Shown: positions 7,833 to 16,394, numbered from the stretch's first letter. The stretch is DNA of 37,527 nucleotides from an uncultured Alphaproteobacteria bacterium (GCA_944389515.1 CALXMQ010000010.1:1-37527); one strand, 5' to 3'. Notes: generated by a model not told the origin, from the sequence alone. Made by a program: numbers and translations.

Positions 7833-9881
7833 TTATTTTGAAACTGGTTCTGATTCTGTGTTTTGATTTGCGGCAATTTCTGCATCGCATTTCGGACAGA
7901 ATTCATGACGTCCCGGCAGATATCCATGCTTTGGACATATTGAAAATGTTGGCGTCAATGTCATGTACGGAATTTTGTAGTTTTCAAAAATTGTGCGTAC
8001 AATTTTTTCAGCCGCCGCGCCACTGGATACAGGTTCGCCCATATACAGGTGCAACATTGTGCCACCGGTATATTTACGCTGTAATTCTTCTTGGTGTTCC
8101 AGTGCGACAAATGGATCATCCGTATAATTCACCGGTAATTGTGTAGAGTTTGTATAGTATGGTGCATCATGTGTCCCAGCGGTGATTATATCCGGGAAAT
8201 TTTTTACGTCTGTTTTTGCAAAACGGTATGAACAACCTTCGGCAGGGGTCGCTTCTAAATTATACAGGTTGCCGGTTTGTTCTTGGAACGTAACCAGGTT
8301 TTCACGGATAAAATCCATCAAGTCTAAGACCATTTTTTTACCAAATGGTGTCGCAATATTTTCACGGTCGTTTGTAAAGTTGCGCACCATTTCATTTGCA
8401 CCATTTACACCAATGGTTGAAAAATGGTGATCCCAGTTACCTAAATAACGACGTGTGAACGGATACAGTCCGCGTTCCATGTTTTTGGTTATTATGCGGC
8501 GTTTGATTTCCAGCGAATCGCGTGCCAAATCCAATAAACGTTTTAATTCGCGGAATAATCCTTCGCGGTCGCCTTTGTGGGTGTAACCCAAACGGGCCAG
8601 GTTTATTGTAACAACGCCAATAGAACCGGTTTTTTCAGCCGAACCAAACAATCCGCCACCGCGTTTTAATAATTCACGTACGTCCAAACGTAACCGACAG
8701 CACATAGAACGTACATCTGTGGGATTCAAATCCGAATTCAAAAAGTTTTGGAAATTTGGAATCCCATATTTTGCCGCCAAATCAAATAACGGTTTTACAT
8801 TTGGATGTTCCCATGGGAAATCTTTGGTAATATTATATGTTGGTATTGGAAATGTAAATGGACGTCCCATGGCATCGCCTTCGGTCATTACTTCCAAAAA
8901 GGCGCGATTTATCATATCCATTTCTTTCTGTAAATCACCGTATGTGAAATCTACTTGCTTTTTGCCAACAAATGGACGTTGTGGTTTCAAATCTTCGGGG
9001 CATGTCCAGTCAAATGTAAAATTGATAAATGGTGTCTGGGTTCCCCAACGGCATGGTACAGCGCAATTAAATACCAATGTTTGCATGGCATTTTTTACAT
9101 CTGCGTATGACATATTATCAACACGAACATATGGTGCCAGATATGTATCAACGGATGAAAACGCCTGGGCGCCGGCAAATTCATTTTGCAATGTGCCCAA
9201 GAAATTTACCATATGAGATATTGCCGTTGCCATATGTTTCGCAGGTTCGCATTGCAGATAGCCAGGAACGCCATTGAATCCTTCGTATAATAATTCGCGC
9301 AGTGACCAACCAGCGCAGTACCCGGTCAACCACCCTAAATCATGAATATGGATTGATGCGTTTTTGTGTGCTTCGGCAACTTCGCGTGGATACAGGTTTA
9401 ACCAATATTCTGCGGTTACGCGTTCTGATGTACGCAAAATCAATCCACCAATAGAATATCCGATATTTGCATTTTCTTTGATGCGCCAGTTAGAACCGCC
9501 GACGTATCCTTCGATAACTTCGACCGCATCAACATAAGAATCGCGGATTTCAGTCCGCTTTTGACGATATATAATATATGATTCTGCGGTTTTGTATGCG
9601 TGCGCATCCATCAATGATTCGATAACTGATTCTTGGACATCTTCGACAGTTGGATTTTTTTCTGTGAATTTTGATTCTAATTTTTTCAGCGCGTTTTGTG
9701 TTATATCAATAACCTGTTCATCTGATAATTCATGCGTTACAGCCACGGCCTTTTTTATAGCATCAAAAATCTTTTTTGAATCAAATGGGACTGATTCACC
9801 AGAACGTTTTTGTACAACGTTTAACCGTGTTGTAAGTGTTGGAATAATCTGAATTTTATTATCGTTTCCTGTCGCAGACAT
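7833..9881 (-). CDS. nrdD: Anaerobic ribonucleoside-triphosphate reductase, large polypeptide
   Basis: A 682-residue catalytic subunit reducing ribonucleoside triphosphates to deoxyribonucleotides without oxygen. Residues about 19-105 are an ATP-cone allosteric domain (VQKRSGESVPFDSKKI and on). The 10-stranded barrel follows, with conserved NASIHIHDLG, GTQTPFINFTFDW and RGGGLFG segments. The C-terminus holds the zinc ligands C-x2-H and C-x2-C (CPKHGY...FCPKC). It lacks the final glycyl-radical segment, which is encoded by the next ORF. It has a GGGG Shine-Dalgarno 7 bases before the ATG. NrdR-box-like sites lie 24 bases and more upstream, indicating repression when dNTPs are plentiful. Its presence implies anaerobic growth. 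Confidence 0.95.
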   Translation of the reverse strand: MSATGNDNKIQIIPTLTTRLNVVQKRSGESVPFDSKKIFDAIKKAVAVTHELSDEQVIDITQNALKKLESKFTEKNPTVEDVQESVIESLMDAHAYKTAESYIIYRQKRTEIRDSYVDAVEVIEGYVGGSNWRIKENANIGYSIGGLILRTSERVTAEYWLNLYPREVAEAHKNASIHIHDLGWLTGYCAGWSLRELLYEGFNGVPGYLQCEPAKHMATAISHMVNFLGTLQNEFAGAQAFSSVDTYLAPYVRVDNMSYADVKNAMQTLVFNCAVPCRWGTQTPFINFTFDWTCPEDLKPQRPFVGKKQVDFTYGDLQKEMDMINRAFLEVMTEGDAMGRPFTFPIPTYNITKDFPWEHPNVKPLFDLAAKYGIPNFQNFLNSDLNPTDVRSMCCRLRLDVRELLKRGGGLFGSAEKTGSIGVVTINLARLGYTHKGDREGLFRELKRLLDLARDSLEIKRRIITKNMERGLYPFTRRYLGNWDHHFSTIGVNGANEMVRNFTNDRENIATPFGKKMVLDLMDFIRENLVTFQEQTGNLYNLEATPAEGCSYRFAKTDVKNFPDIITAGTHDAPYYTNSTQLPVNYTDDPFVALEHQEELQRKYTGGTMLHLYMGEPVSSGAAAEKIVRTIFENYKIPYMTLTPTFSICPKHGYLPGRHEFCPKCDAEIAANQNTESEPVSK

Positions 9882-9904
9882 TTTTATACCCCAATATTTA
9901 TAAA

Positions 9905-9920
9905 ACTCAATATATAGTGG
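9905..9920. promoter_or_regulatory. NrdR box 1 of nrdD
   Basis: ACTCAATATATAGTGG agrees at 14 of 16 positions, by my alignment, with the NrdR consensus (aca-CwATATaTwG-tgt). It lies 24 bases upstream of the nrdD start. Confidence 0.7.
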
Positions 9921-9937
9921 TTGTTTTTAATATTCCA

Positions 9938-9953
9938 TAACAATATATAGTAT
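9938..9953. promoter_or_regulatory. NrdR box 2 of nrdD
   Basis: TAACAATATATAGTAT agrees at about 13 of 16 positions with the NrdR consensus. It is offset 33 bases from box 1, roughly three helical turns, as is usual for paired NrdR boxes. Confidence 0.65.
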
Positions 9954-10135
9954 ATAGATATCAGGGGCAATACATAAAAATAAAAAAATTTTTTATTTTT
10001 TGCTTTACTTTTCAAAAAGGGGATTTTCTGCGGTGTTGGTCTGGATGGTATATGTGTAAACCAGGCACAAAATACGTTTTTGTGTCAAAAAAATCCTGAT
10101 TTTTATATGGGAAATGATTCGTTTTTTGTTTGAAA

Positions 10136-10151
10136 ACACAAAATATAGTAT
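10136..10151. promoter_or_regulatory. Additional NrdR-like box
   Basis: ACACAAAATATAGTAT fits the NrdR consensus at about 14 of 16 positions. A weaker half-match (CTATATGTTG) starts 32 bases further at 10171. The site is about 255 bases from nrdD, so it may mark a second, distal promoter. Confidence 0.45.
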
Positions 10152-10295
10152 TTTTTTAGCGAATCAATTACTATATGTTGACAAAAGACGTCCAAGATTG
10201 TCGTTTGACAAGTTTTTGTGTCGTCGTAATTCGAATCAGCCGTTTTTTGTGAAATTTGTTGTTATTATGCGTGGAAAACATATATACTGATTATA

Positions 10296-10311
10296 TGTGA
10301 AATAATTCACA
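10296..10311 (+). promoter_or_regulatory. CRP/FNR-family palindrome at the acyl ligase start
   Basis: TGTGAAATAATTCACA is the exact TGTGA-N6-TCACA CRP consensus, and the dyad extends one base further each side. It ends 19 bases before the ATG and overlaps the start region expected from a -10-like TATACT at 10283-10288. That position suggests repression rather than activation. Confidence 0.6.
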
Positions 10312-10330
10312 TACAAACCAAGAGAAAGAA

Positions 10331-11929
10331 ATGATTAAAAATATATATGATATGCTGCACCAGGTGTGTGTCCAGAACAAAGATCGTATTTTCTTTGTCA
10401 GACAAAACGAAACGTATGCTGATTTGTTGCGTCGGGTTAAACAGCGTGCAGTGTTGTTGGCAAAAAAGTTTGGTGTTAAACGTGGGGATACGGTGGCGAT
10501 TTTATCAGGTAATACCCCTGATTTTATTCGGTCTTATTTCGCAATCACATCCCAGGGGGCACGCGTTTTGATGCTGGATACAGGTTTGTCGACATCAGAA
10601 CATATAAATATGATGCGTCGAACAAAATGTAAATTGGCATTGGCACAGCGTGAATATTTTATCACTGGGCGTGGTGTACCAAAAATGGTTGATATCGAAT
10701 CGATTGATGATACCGATGCGCGTGAATTTGTGGCGGCGCCAGCAACGCGCGACGATATCGCAATGTTATCGTTTACGTCTGGATCAACAGGTAATCCCAA
10801 AGTCGTGGGGTTGACGCATGACAATATTATATCGTTGGGCGAAGGTGCATTGTTTTATCAACCTGTGATACATCCTGGGTATACATTTTATGGTTTTTTA
10901 CCGTTGTATCATATATATGGTGTTGTGATAAATATTGTTGCCCCATTGGTATTGCGTGGTAAATTGTTGTTACAGCCTGTGTTGAATCCACGTGAATTTT
11001 TGGCGGATTTCAAAAAGTATAAACCCGAAGTTATCCCTGCGGTTCCACGTATTTGGGAAACTTTTTATAAAAAAATTATTGATGCCGCCAAAGAAAAGCA
11101 TGCGTATACGATTATGCGTATTGTTATATCTTTGCGTCATGTATTGCGTGCTGTGGGATTGGGGACGATTGTTACCAAGGTTACCAAGCCTGTACATGAT
11201 TTGTTTGGTGGCAAGACCAAGGTTTTGGTTTCTGCTGGGGCAACGTTAAAGCCAACGATTCGGAAATTTTTTGAACGGTTGGGCTTTGCGGTTGGTGACT
11301 GTTATGGTTTGACAGAAACGACGGGGCCAGCGAACTTTAATTTCGCATTTCGTATGCCGGATGGTTCAATGCACTATGCCGGTCCATTACCAGGAAATGA
11401 AATTGAAATTCATAATCCAGACAAGCATGGCGTTGGTGAAATATGGGTGCGTGGTAAACTGGTTATGCCGGGCTATATTGATAATGACGATGCAAATGCG
11501 GCGGCATTTGAAGATGGTTGGTTCAAAACAGGTGATTTGGGTAAATTAGATAAACGTGGGCGTCTGATTGTAAAAGGGCGTAAAAAGCAAGTCATTGTTT
11601 TGGACAGTGGTAAAAATGTATATCCAGATGAACTGGAAGATTTGTATATGCAAAACGATGAAATATTGGCCGCAGCAGTGTTTGAATATGTGATAAAAGG
11701 TAAAACAGTGCCGTTCGCAGTGTTCCAAGTTGCGCCAGGTACAACATCGTCTCGTGTATCTGCGCTGGTCAAGGCGTCTAATTTGAAAATTGCGCCATAT
11801 AAATGGGTGCGGCATTTTGCGATAACCGAGCAAGATTTACCACAAACGTCTGCACGTAAAATAAAACATTTTGCTGTGCGTGAAAAATTAGACAGGGGCG
11901 AATTTACACGTGCGTCTGATGCAGAATAA
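10331..11929 (+). CDS. AMP-forming acyl-CoA/acyl-acid ligase (ANL superfamily)
   Basis: A 532-residue adenylating enzyme that activates a carboxylic acid with ATP and normally transfers it to CoA or a carrier protein. The core motifs are all present: the P-loop-like FTSGSTGNPK (about residues 158-167), YGLTET (near 325), the GDLG aspartate, the K-GR-K hinge (LIVKGRKKQ), NVYPDELE, and a lysine near the C-terminus in QTSARKIKHF corresponding to the catalytic Lys. The length is slightly under long-chain acyl-CoA synthetases. The order of motifs resembles FadD-like long-chain enzymes, but substrate and acceptor cannot be read from the sequence. It is monocistronic, with its own terminator, and a CRP-type palindrome at its start suggests nutrient or oxygen control. 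Confidence 0.85.
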   Translation: MIKNIYDMLHQVCVQNKDRIFFVRQNETYADLLRRVKQRAVLLAKKFGVKRGDTVAILSGNTPDFIRSYFAITSQGARVLMLDTGLSTSEHINMMRRTKCKLALAQREYFITGRGVPKMVDIESIDDTDAREFVAAPATRDDIAMLSFTSGSTGNPKVVGLTHDNIISLGEGALFYQPVIHPGYTFYGFLPLYHIYGVVINIVAPLVLRGKLLLQPVLNPREFLADFKKYKPEVIPAVPRIWETFYKKIIDAAKEKHAYTIMRIVISLRHVLRAVGLGTIVTKVTKPVHDLFGGKTKVLVSAGATLKPTIRKFFERLGFAVGDCYGLTETTGPANFNFAFRMPDGSMHYAGPLPGNEIEIHNPDKHGVGEIWVRGKLVMPGYIDNDDANAAAFEDGWFKTGDLGKLDKRGRLIVKGRKKQVIVLDSGKNVYPDELEDLYMQNDEILAAAVFEYVIKGKTVPFAVFQVAPGTTSSRVSALVKASNLKIAPYKWVRHFAITEQDLPQTSARKIKHFAVREKLDRGEFTRASDAE

Positions 11930-11931
11930 AT

Positions 11932-11958
11932 ATCCGGGGTCATCCCGGATGTTTTTTG
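11932..11958 (+). terminator. Intrinsic terminator of the acyl ligase gene
   Basis: ATCCGGG/CCCGGAT arms (11932-11938 and 11944-11950) with a 5-base loop, followed by a T run. Confidence 0.9.
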
Positions 11959-11968
11959 CTTTTGTATA

Positions 11969-11996
11969 TTGACAAAATATAAAAAAGTGTTATATT
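11969..11996 (+). promoter_or_regulatory. Promoter of the gene at 12020
   Basis: TTGACA (11969-11974), a 16-base spacer and TATATT (11991-11996). The ATG follows 23 bases after the -10 box, with AAGAGGA as ribosome binding site. Confidence 0.7.
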
Positions 11997-12019
11997 TTTA
12001 GTGTGTAAGAGGAAATGCG

Positions 12020-12844
12020 ATGCAGTCATTAAATGATATTCAAATAAAAAAGATTTTGGCGTACAACATACGTCGTGCGTATATTGGCCGATTGACTGCT
12101 GAAAATTTAGGTAACGCATTTGCATTGATAAAGCGCAGTCGCGATTGGGATAATCCAGTATCGCAATGTAATTTAGCGGTGGGTAATATAAATGGCGATG
12201 TGATATGTAATGCGCTGTGGTATGAAATGTCGTATAATCCTGGGCGATTTGGTGATGTGTCGCCGTTTGTTTTTAATGGCCGTAACAGTATATATCGATT
12301 TTGTGACAAGCCATATGGTGGAAATTTGTCAGGCAAGGCAGCAGATGTTATTGCATCGATTCGTCATCATTTGATTGAATATATGAATTTGAATTCTGAT
12401 GACAAGCGGTCTTGGCGTGATGTTATTATTGCGCCTGGGGGCAATGTGTCTGTTGGTGTAAATGCAGATGGGCATTCGGATGATATGTATAAAATGTTGG
12501 CGCATTTACGTGATTGTATCAAGGTTATTACACGTCAAAATGTTTCTGATTTTGCTAAAAAGCGTGGGCAATATCGCCAGGCAATTATAAATGTTGTCAA
12601 CATCCGTCATCCAGATGGGGTGCGTTCAATCGGCTCCAATACTGGGCAGGGTACAGTTCAATGGAAGGCGGTTACACCAACAGTTATGCAAATGGAATAC
12701 GATGAACAAGATAGAATTGATAAAATGTTAGAAAGTGCCCAAATAATAATGGATAATAAAGATTATGTTTCGGCGGAATTATACAACCAGGCATTGTATG
12801 ACATGGAAACGTTGTTACAACGGGCATCTGAAAATCAGTATTAA
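12020..12844 (+). CDS. Uncharacterised cytoplasmic protein
   Basis: A 274-residue protein that I do not recognise. It has no signal peptide or membrane segment. It is of mixed composition, with a probable globular region at residues 1-220 and a C-terminal helical pair (about 230-270, rich in E, Q, A and L, with a TPR-like spacing: YVSAELYNQALYDMETLL). Two Cys residues occur in the N-terminal half. It has a clear promoter and Shine-Dalgarno and ends in a shared bidirectional terminator, so expression as a single gene is likely. The reading frame uses the same codons as its neighbours, supporting a real gene. Confidence 0.7.
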   Translation: MQSLNDIQIKKILAYNIRRAYIGRLTAENLGNAFALIKRSRDWDNPVSQCNLAVGNINGDVICNALWYEMSYNPGRFGDVSPFVFNGRNSIYRFCDKPYGGNLSGKAADVIASIRHHLIEYMNLNSDDKRSWRDVIIAPGGNVSVGVNADGHSDDMYKMLAHLRDCIKVITRQNVSDFAKKRGQYRQAIINVVNIRHPDGVRSIGSNTGQGTVQWKAVTPTVMQMEYDEQDRIDKMLESAQIIMDNKDYVSAELYNQALYDMETLLQRASENQY

Positions 12845-12851
12845 AAAATTA

Positions 12852-12882
12852 AAAACGCGTTTTTTATAACGCGTTTTATTTT
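12852..12882. terminator. Bidirectional intrinsic terminator
   Basis: AAAACGCGTT (12852-12861) and AACGCGTTTT (12868-12877) form a 10-base stem between converging genes. It overlaps the stop codon of the minus-strand gene. Confidence 0.8.
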
Positions 12883-13844
12883 AGTTCGTCTAAATCTGTG
12901 ATGACGGTTATGCCGCTGTTTTTCCATTGGGTGCATCGTATATCTAAATCCATTATATTTTTTTGCCCCAGATACAACACTGGACGCAGGCCGCGTTCTG
13001 TGCCGGCCGCCAGTACCGCATCAGCAGGTGATGGTTTTTGTTTCCCAGCGGCAAACCATGTTTCGTTATCGGCAACCCAAAAATCAGGGTCGTTATGTGC
13101 GGCAATCGCATCGCGTGATGTGAATATGATATTGTCTGTGACGGTGAATTCTGTGCCGTTTTTGGATAAGTATTCTGTTACTGGGGTTAAATCGTTTTCT
13201 GGTTCGTCGGTTGGTGATGGGTGCGGCTGGTCTGGTGGGGTGTCAAAATCTATGTCTGAAAATACAGGGGTAAAAGAAGGTATATCAGATTCGTCAGATT
13301 GTGTGCTGATATCAAAGTCAGACGGTAATGGTAATTCACCTGGTTGCGACAATTCTGGTGCTTGTTGTGCGCTTGGTTTTGGGGTGGTCATATTTGTTAT
13401 GTCAAAGTTTGATTTTGGGGTTGGACCCGTATGTGCGCGTGCACGGGCAAATGCTGCGCGCATTTCTGTTGGGTATACTTTTTGTGACACAGATTTTTCT
13501 GGCGTTGGGGTGGGTGGGGGTGGTGTTGTATCTGGTTCTTTATCCGTTTGGATTTTTACGGGTTGTAAAAAACTGGGTAATTTTATTGTAAATAATGGTT
13601 TTTTTGTACGATAAATAACCATTGTGGTGGCAATGTATAACGGTATTGCCGCCAAAATCAATATGCCGAATACAAATCCTGGGAATCCACGCAGTTGTGC
13701 ATGAAATAATATGTTCCATTGCGTGCCTGAAAACATATCAAAGTTAAACATGTATTTTAATACAGTCCACATCACCAGGACATAGCATATTGTCCATATA
13801 AATGCGTATTTATTTTTTTTAATAAAATCTAAGACTTTATTCAT
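12876..13844 (-). CDS. Inner-membrane protein with Pro-rich linker and C-terminal domain
   Basis: A 322-residue protein of unknown family. Two hydrophobic helices (about residues 13-32 and 53-77) anchor it in the inner membrane. A long disordered linker rich in P, T, S and acidic residues (about 100-215, including a TPPPPTPTPE run) leads to a compact C-terminal domain (about 220-322) with predicted alternating strands and helices (FTSRDAIAAH, GLRPVLYLG, GITVITDLDEL). With a short N-terminus and both ends on the same side, the domain should face the cytoplasm, but this is inference. The gene has a near-consensus promoter 9 bases before the ATG and no Shine-Dalgarno. Its neighbours give no hint of a pathway. 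Confidence 0.75.
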   Translation of the reverse strand: MNKVLDFIKKNKYAFIWTICYVLVMWTVLKYMFNFDMFSGTQWNILFHAQLRGFPGFVFGILILAAIPLYIATTMVIYRTKKPLFTIKLPSFLQPVKIQTDKEPDTTPPPPTPTPEKSVSQKVYPTEMRAAFARARAHTGPTPKSNFDITNMTTPKPSAQQAPELSQPGELPLPSDFDISTQSDESDIPSFTPVFSDIDFDTPPDQPHPSPTDEPENDLTPVTEYLSKNGTEFTVTDNIIFTSRDAIAAHNDPDFWVADNETWFAAGKQKPSPADAVLAAGTERGLRPVLYLGQKNIMDLDIRCTQWKNSGITVITDLDELK

Positions 13845-13853
13845 GTTATTTTT

Positions 13854-13881
13854 ATTATAGACAAGATTTGTTATTTGTCAA
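13854..13881 (-). promoter_or_regulatory. Near-consensus promoter, leaderless geometry
   Basis: On the minus strand TTGACA (13881-13876), a 16-base spacer and TATAAT (13859-13854). The ATG begins after 9 bases, leaving almost no 5' leader. Confidence 0.75.
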
Positions 13882-13980
13882 CTTTTGATATAAAGACGAT
13901 GGGTTGTGTGTTAAAAAACGCTTTTTTTTACTGATTATTTAAGGTATAATTACATAGATATTAGTAAGGGGGATTTTCTT

Positions 13981-16062
13981 ATGCAACATTTGCTGAAATC
14001 GTTTGGTATGTCTGTGGTTGGATTGGTGGTTTGCACGTTCGTTGGAAATTCTTATGCGGCGGCCACTGGGCGTGCGGCGTACAATAATGTTCAATCAGGG
14101 CGTGCCGGGGTGACAACATCTGCGTCATCGCAACGTATGCCGACAATGCCGACATTACCAAATTTCACAGTTGGAAATACGTCCCCCAGTTTACCGTCTG
14201 TGACACCAGATAATCCAAATCCAGACCCAGATCCGGATCCAGATCCAGACCCAGAGCCTGAATGTCCAGATGGTGGTGTGAAAAATTCTGAATACACCGT
14301 GGATAATTGTATGGATGATATTTTAATGTGCATAAACACGGGGGCTTTGCCGGGTGGATTAAACGATTTGTTTAACGAAGATTTACGTAATTCAATCGTA
14401 AATGGTATGAATTTATGTGCAACCCAGGTGGAACGTTGTATTGCCGAAGTACGCCGGGACTGTGCATATGTATATCGTACGTCGGCAGATGTGTGGATTG
14501 ATTTTAATGCACGCAAAGTACAACCAGAATATTATAATTTTGTTTTGCGTAAAACAGGTTTGACCCCGAACCAGGCTGAAAATACATGCTTATTATTAGA
14601 TGTAAATACGTATGGTTCATCGTTTGATGCGGTGTCAAATTCTGGCAATGTGACATCAGAATATAATATTGGTGTTGGCGCATATAACAGCCAGAACGGA
14701 AATGTATTGATTAAAAATAATCCCCAAGGTGTTACACTGAATTATGGAAATTCGGGGGTTGATGGGCAACGTGGTCATTATGCGCGTTGGAATCCGACAA
14801 CTGCGGAATGCTGGATTCGTGTCGGGGCGTATAACAAAGATTCACAAATTAAAAACAGTTGGCTGTTTGGTGCGGCGGGTAATGACCAACCGGCCGAAGT
14901 ATGGCAGTTGGCTGGCGATACATTTACATGCAATCGTGATTTGTTTGGGTTTTCATTGATGAATCAAACAAATACTGCGGCGGTTGTTGGTGTTGGCGGT
15001 GGCGCTGTGTTGGGTGCTGGGATTGGCGCGATTGCAGGTCATGGTGCGCGTGCATTTGATTGCACCAAACAAACACATCGTGAAATGTTGACCGAAGAAT
15101 TACGTGCGGATGCAAACTTTGGCACAATCAGCGAATATCTGGAAGACCCGATTCCTGCGACGATTGATGTGATAACACGTAATCAATGCGAAGAAATCGT
15201 GTTGTTGTACGATAAATTCGTTCAGGTTGAATCTGCGTTGGAAAAATGTAATACGGTCAGTGTAACTTCGTCTGAAACAACCATTTCGTCAGAAGTTCAG
15301 GCGAATTGCAGTAAATATGTAAATATCAATGACTGTTTTGCAAGTTTGCCAATGTTGGCGCCTTGTGTTGGGCAAGGATTTACCACGGCGCAACAGTGTG
15401 CGGATTATATTGCAGCGCAAAATGCCGCCGCCGCAGAACAAATGGCAACGGATAATATTGCGGCATCAGAAAATGAATTCTGTTCGTTCCAACCATTGAA
15501 TTTGGCGCGCGCACGTGGTGACAGTATTTATTGCAATGCTGGGGGTGGCGAATGCCAAAATGCGGTGCAAATCAGTGTTGATATTGAACGCTTGGACGAT
15601 GTGTTTAACAGCACAATCAAAGATTTGTTGCAAAATGGCGAAGAATCCAATATGGGCAAGGCGATTGGTATCGGCGTCGGTGTTGGTGCTGGGGCTGGCG
15701 GATTGGCAACTGCGATTACCGCGTTTGTTGAACGCAGCAACATAAATTGCCGTGTTGGTGATGGTTTGGCCCAGGTTGGTTATGGCAAATCATATTCGAT
15801 TGGTTCATTGCAAGATTTCTATGTTAAATGGAATCTGAATTTGCCAGATGTCATCATGCCAACGGCCACGGCGGTTGATTGCGATACATGGAAACGTGCA
15901 TGTGGAACAATTACTGATCTGAATGCATGCAGAAATGCACAAATAAATTACAAGCCGGCTGATGCAGCAACGGTGACATTGGTACCGACGGCGTGCGCAG
16001 TATCGGGCAGTGCATGTATTGAAAATTATCCTGTGGCCAGATCATATGGCGCATGCGAATAA
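13981..16062 (+). CDS. Large secreted Cys-rich protein with two Gly-zipper segments
   Basis: A 693-residue protein. A signal peptide (about 1-25) is followed by a low-complexity region and an Asp-Pro repeat (about 77-92). The large mature part has 26 cysteines by my count. Two Gly/Ala/Val-rich hydrophobic stretches, near residues 332-358 and 560-583, have the repeated G-x3-G spacing of glycine zippers. The even, high Cys count implies periplasmic or surface location with disulfide bonds. I recognise no named domain. The architecture resembles the first gene of the window and the minus-strand proteins that converge on it, so they may belong to one envelope structure. A GGGGG Shine-Dalgarno lies 8 bases before the ATG and a TATAAT is at 13945. 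Confidence 0.8.
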   Translation: MQHLLKSFGMSVVGLVVCTFVGNSYAAATGRAAYNNVQSGRAGVTTSASSQRMPTMPTLPNFTVGNTSPSLPSVTPDNPNPDPDPDPDPDPEPECPDGGVKNSEYTVDNCMDDILMCINTGALPGGLNDLFNEDLRNSIVNGMNLCATQVERCIAEVRRDCAYVYRTSADVWIDFNARKVQPEYYNFVLRKTGLTPNQAENTCLLLDVNTYGSSFDAVSNSGNVTSEYNIGVGAYNSQNGNVLIKNNPQGVTLNYGNSGVDGQRGHYARWNPTTAECWIRVGAYNKDSQIKNSWLFGAAGNDQPAEVWQLAGDTFTCNRDLFGFSLMNQTNTAAVVGVGGGAVLGAGIGAIAGHGARAFDCTKQTHREMLTEELRADANFGTISEYLEDPIPATIDVITRNQCEEIVLLYDKFVQVESALEKCNTVSVTSSETTISSEVQANCSKYVNINDCFASLPMLAPCVGQGFTTAQQCADYIAAQNAAAAEQMATDNIAASENEFCSFQPLNLARARGDSIYCNAGGGECQNAVQISVDIERLDDVFNSTIKDLLQNGEESNMGKAIGIGVGVGAGAGGLATAITAFVERSNINCRVGDGLAQVGYGKSYSIGSLQDFYVKWNLNLPDVIMPTATAVDCDTWKRACGTITDLNACRNAQINYKPADAATVTLVPTACAVSGSACIENYPVARSYGACE
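14218..14260 (+). repeat. Asp-Pro coding repeat
   Basis: Tandem GAYCCR-type hexamers encode alternating Asp-Pro dipeptides, a stiff spacer between the N-terminal tail and the Cys-rich domain. Slippage at this site could change its length. Confidence 0.7.
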
Positions 16063-16083
16063 ATATTAGACTAAGGTGTTCAA

Positions 16084-16110
16084 AAACCGCCGAACAGGCG
16101 GTTTTTTTAT
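16084..16110. terminator. Bidirectional intrinsic terminator
   Basis: AAACCGCC (16084-16091) and GGCGGTTT (16097-16104) with A/T tracts on both sides, between the converging genes that end at 16062 and 16107. Confidence 0.9.
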
Positions 16111-16394
16111 TTGCTGTAATAACATGGTCGGGTATATGTGCATGTGCCGGTATTGTCAGAACAACTGGAACCCGTTGGCAGATAACATACTGATATGCTG
16201 CCCTGGTTTTTATCCGCAGATGTGCCATTACCAGGGCATGGTAAACATTGATTGGATGTCAGGTAATATCTTGGTTTGCATGCAGTATATTGTTTTGTTA
16301 CTATATCGCATCCACTGATGGCATGTGATGGCGATGCATATGTTATTATGATTGTCATGGCGGTGGTGATAAAAATTATGTTGCGTGGTATCAT
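16107..16394 (-). CDS. Small secreted Cys-rich protein (CYxP module)
   Basis: A 95-residue protein with a signal peptide (about 1-25, ending SHA) and a 70-residue mature part with 10 cysteines. It has a C-x2-C knot (NQCLPCPGNG) and a terminal module I-S-V-C-Y-L-P-x10-C-x-Y-x3-C-Y-Y-S. The same module ends the protein at 30879-31763 (I-T-A-C-Y-I-P-x10-Y-x-F-x3-C-N-Y-S), so the two are related. It lies 24 bases after the next Cys-rich gene and is likely co-transcribed with it. Function unknown. Disulfide bonds in the periplasm or on the surface are expected. Confidence 0.7.
   Translation of the reverse strand: MIPRNIIFITTAMTIIITYASPSHAISGCDIVTKQYTACKPRYYLTSNQCLPCPGNGTSADKNQGSISVCYLPTGSSCSDNTGTCTYTRPCYYSK

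Larger units (their letters stand above)
9882..10330. other. Regulatory intergenic region between nrdD and the acyl ligase
   Basis: 449 bases without a convincing gene, lying between divergent genes and rich in A/T runs. It holds two NrdR-like boxes next to nrdD, a further NrdR-like box in its middle with a weak partner, a hairpin-capable stretch (CACAAAA/TTTTGTG, about 10069-10087) without a T tract, two TTGACA hexamers (10178, 10205) and a CRP-type palindrome beside the ligase start. I see no riboswitch that I recognise. Confidence 0.6.

Noticed and set aside
9592-9852. Plus-strand frames within nrdD.
   Set aside because: The minus-strand frame is a fully conserved ATP-cone domain. These are shadows.
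12898-13614. A 238-codon plus-strand frame rich in Gly, Ser and Val.
   Set aside because: It is the mirror of the Pro/Ser/Asp-rich linker of the minus-strand membrane protein, which has a consensus promoter and membrane helices.
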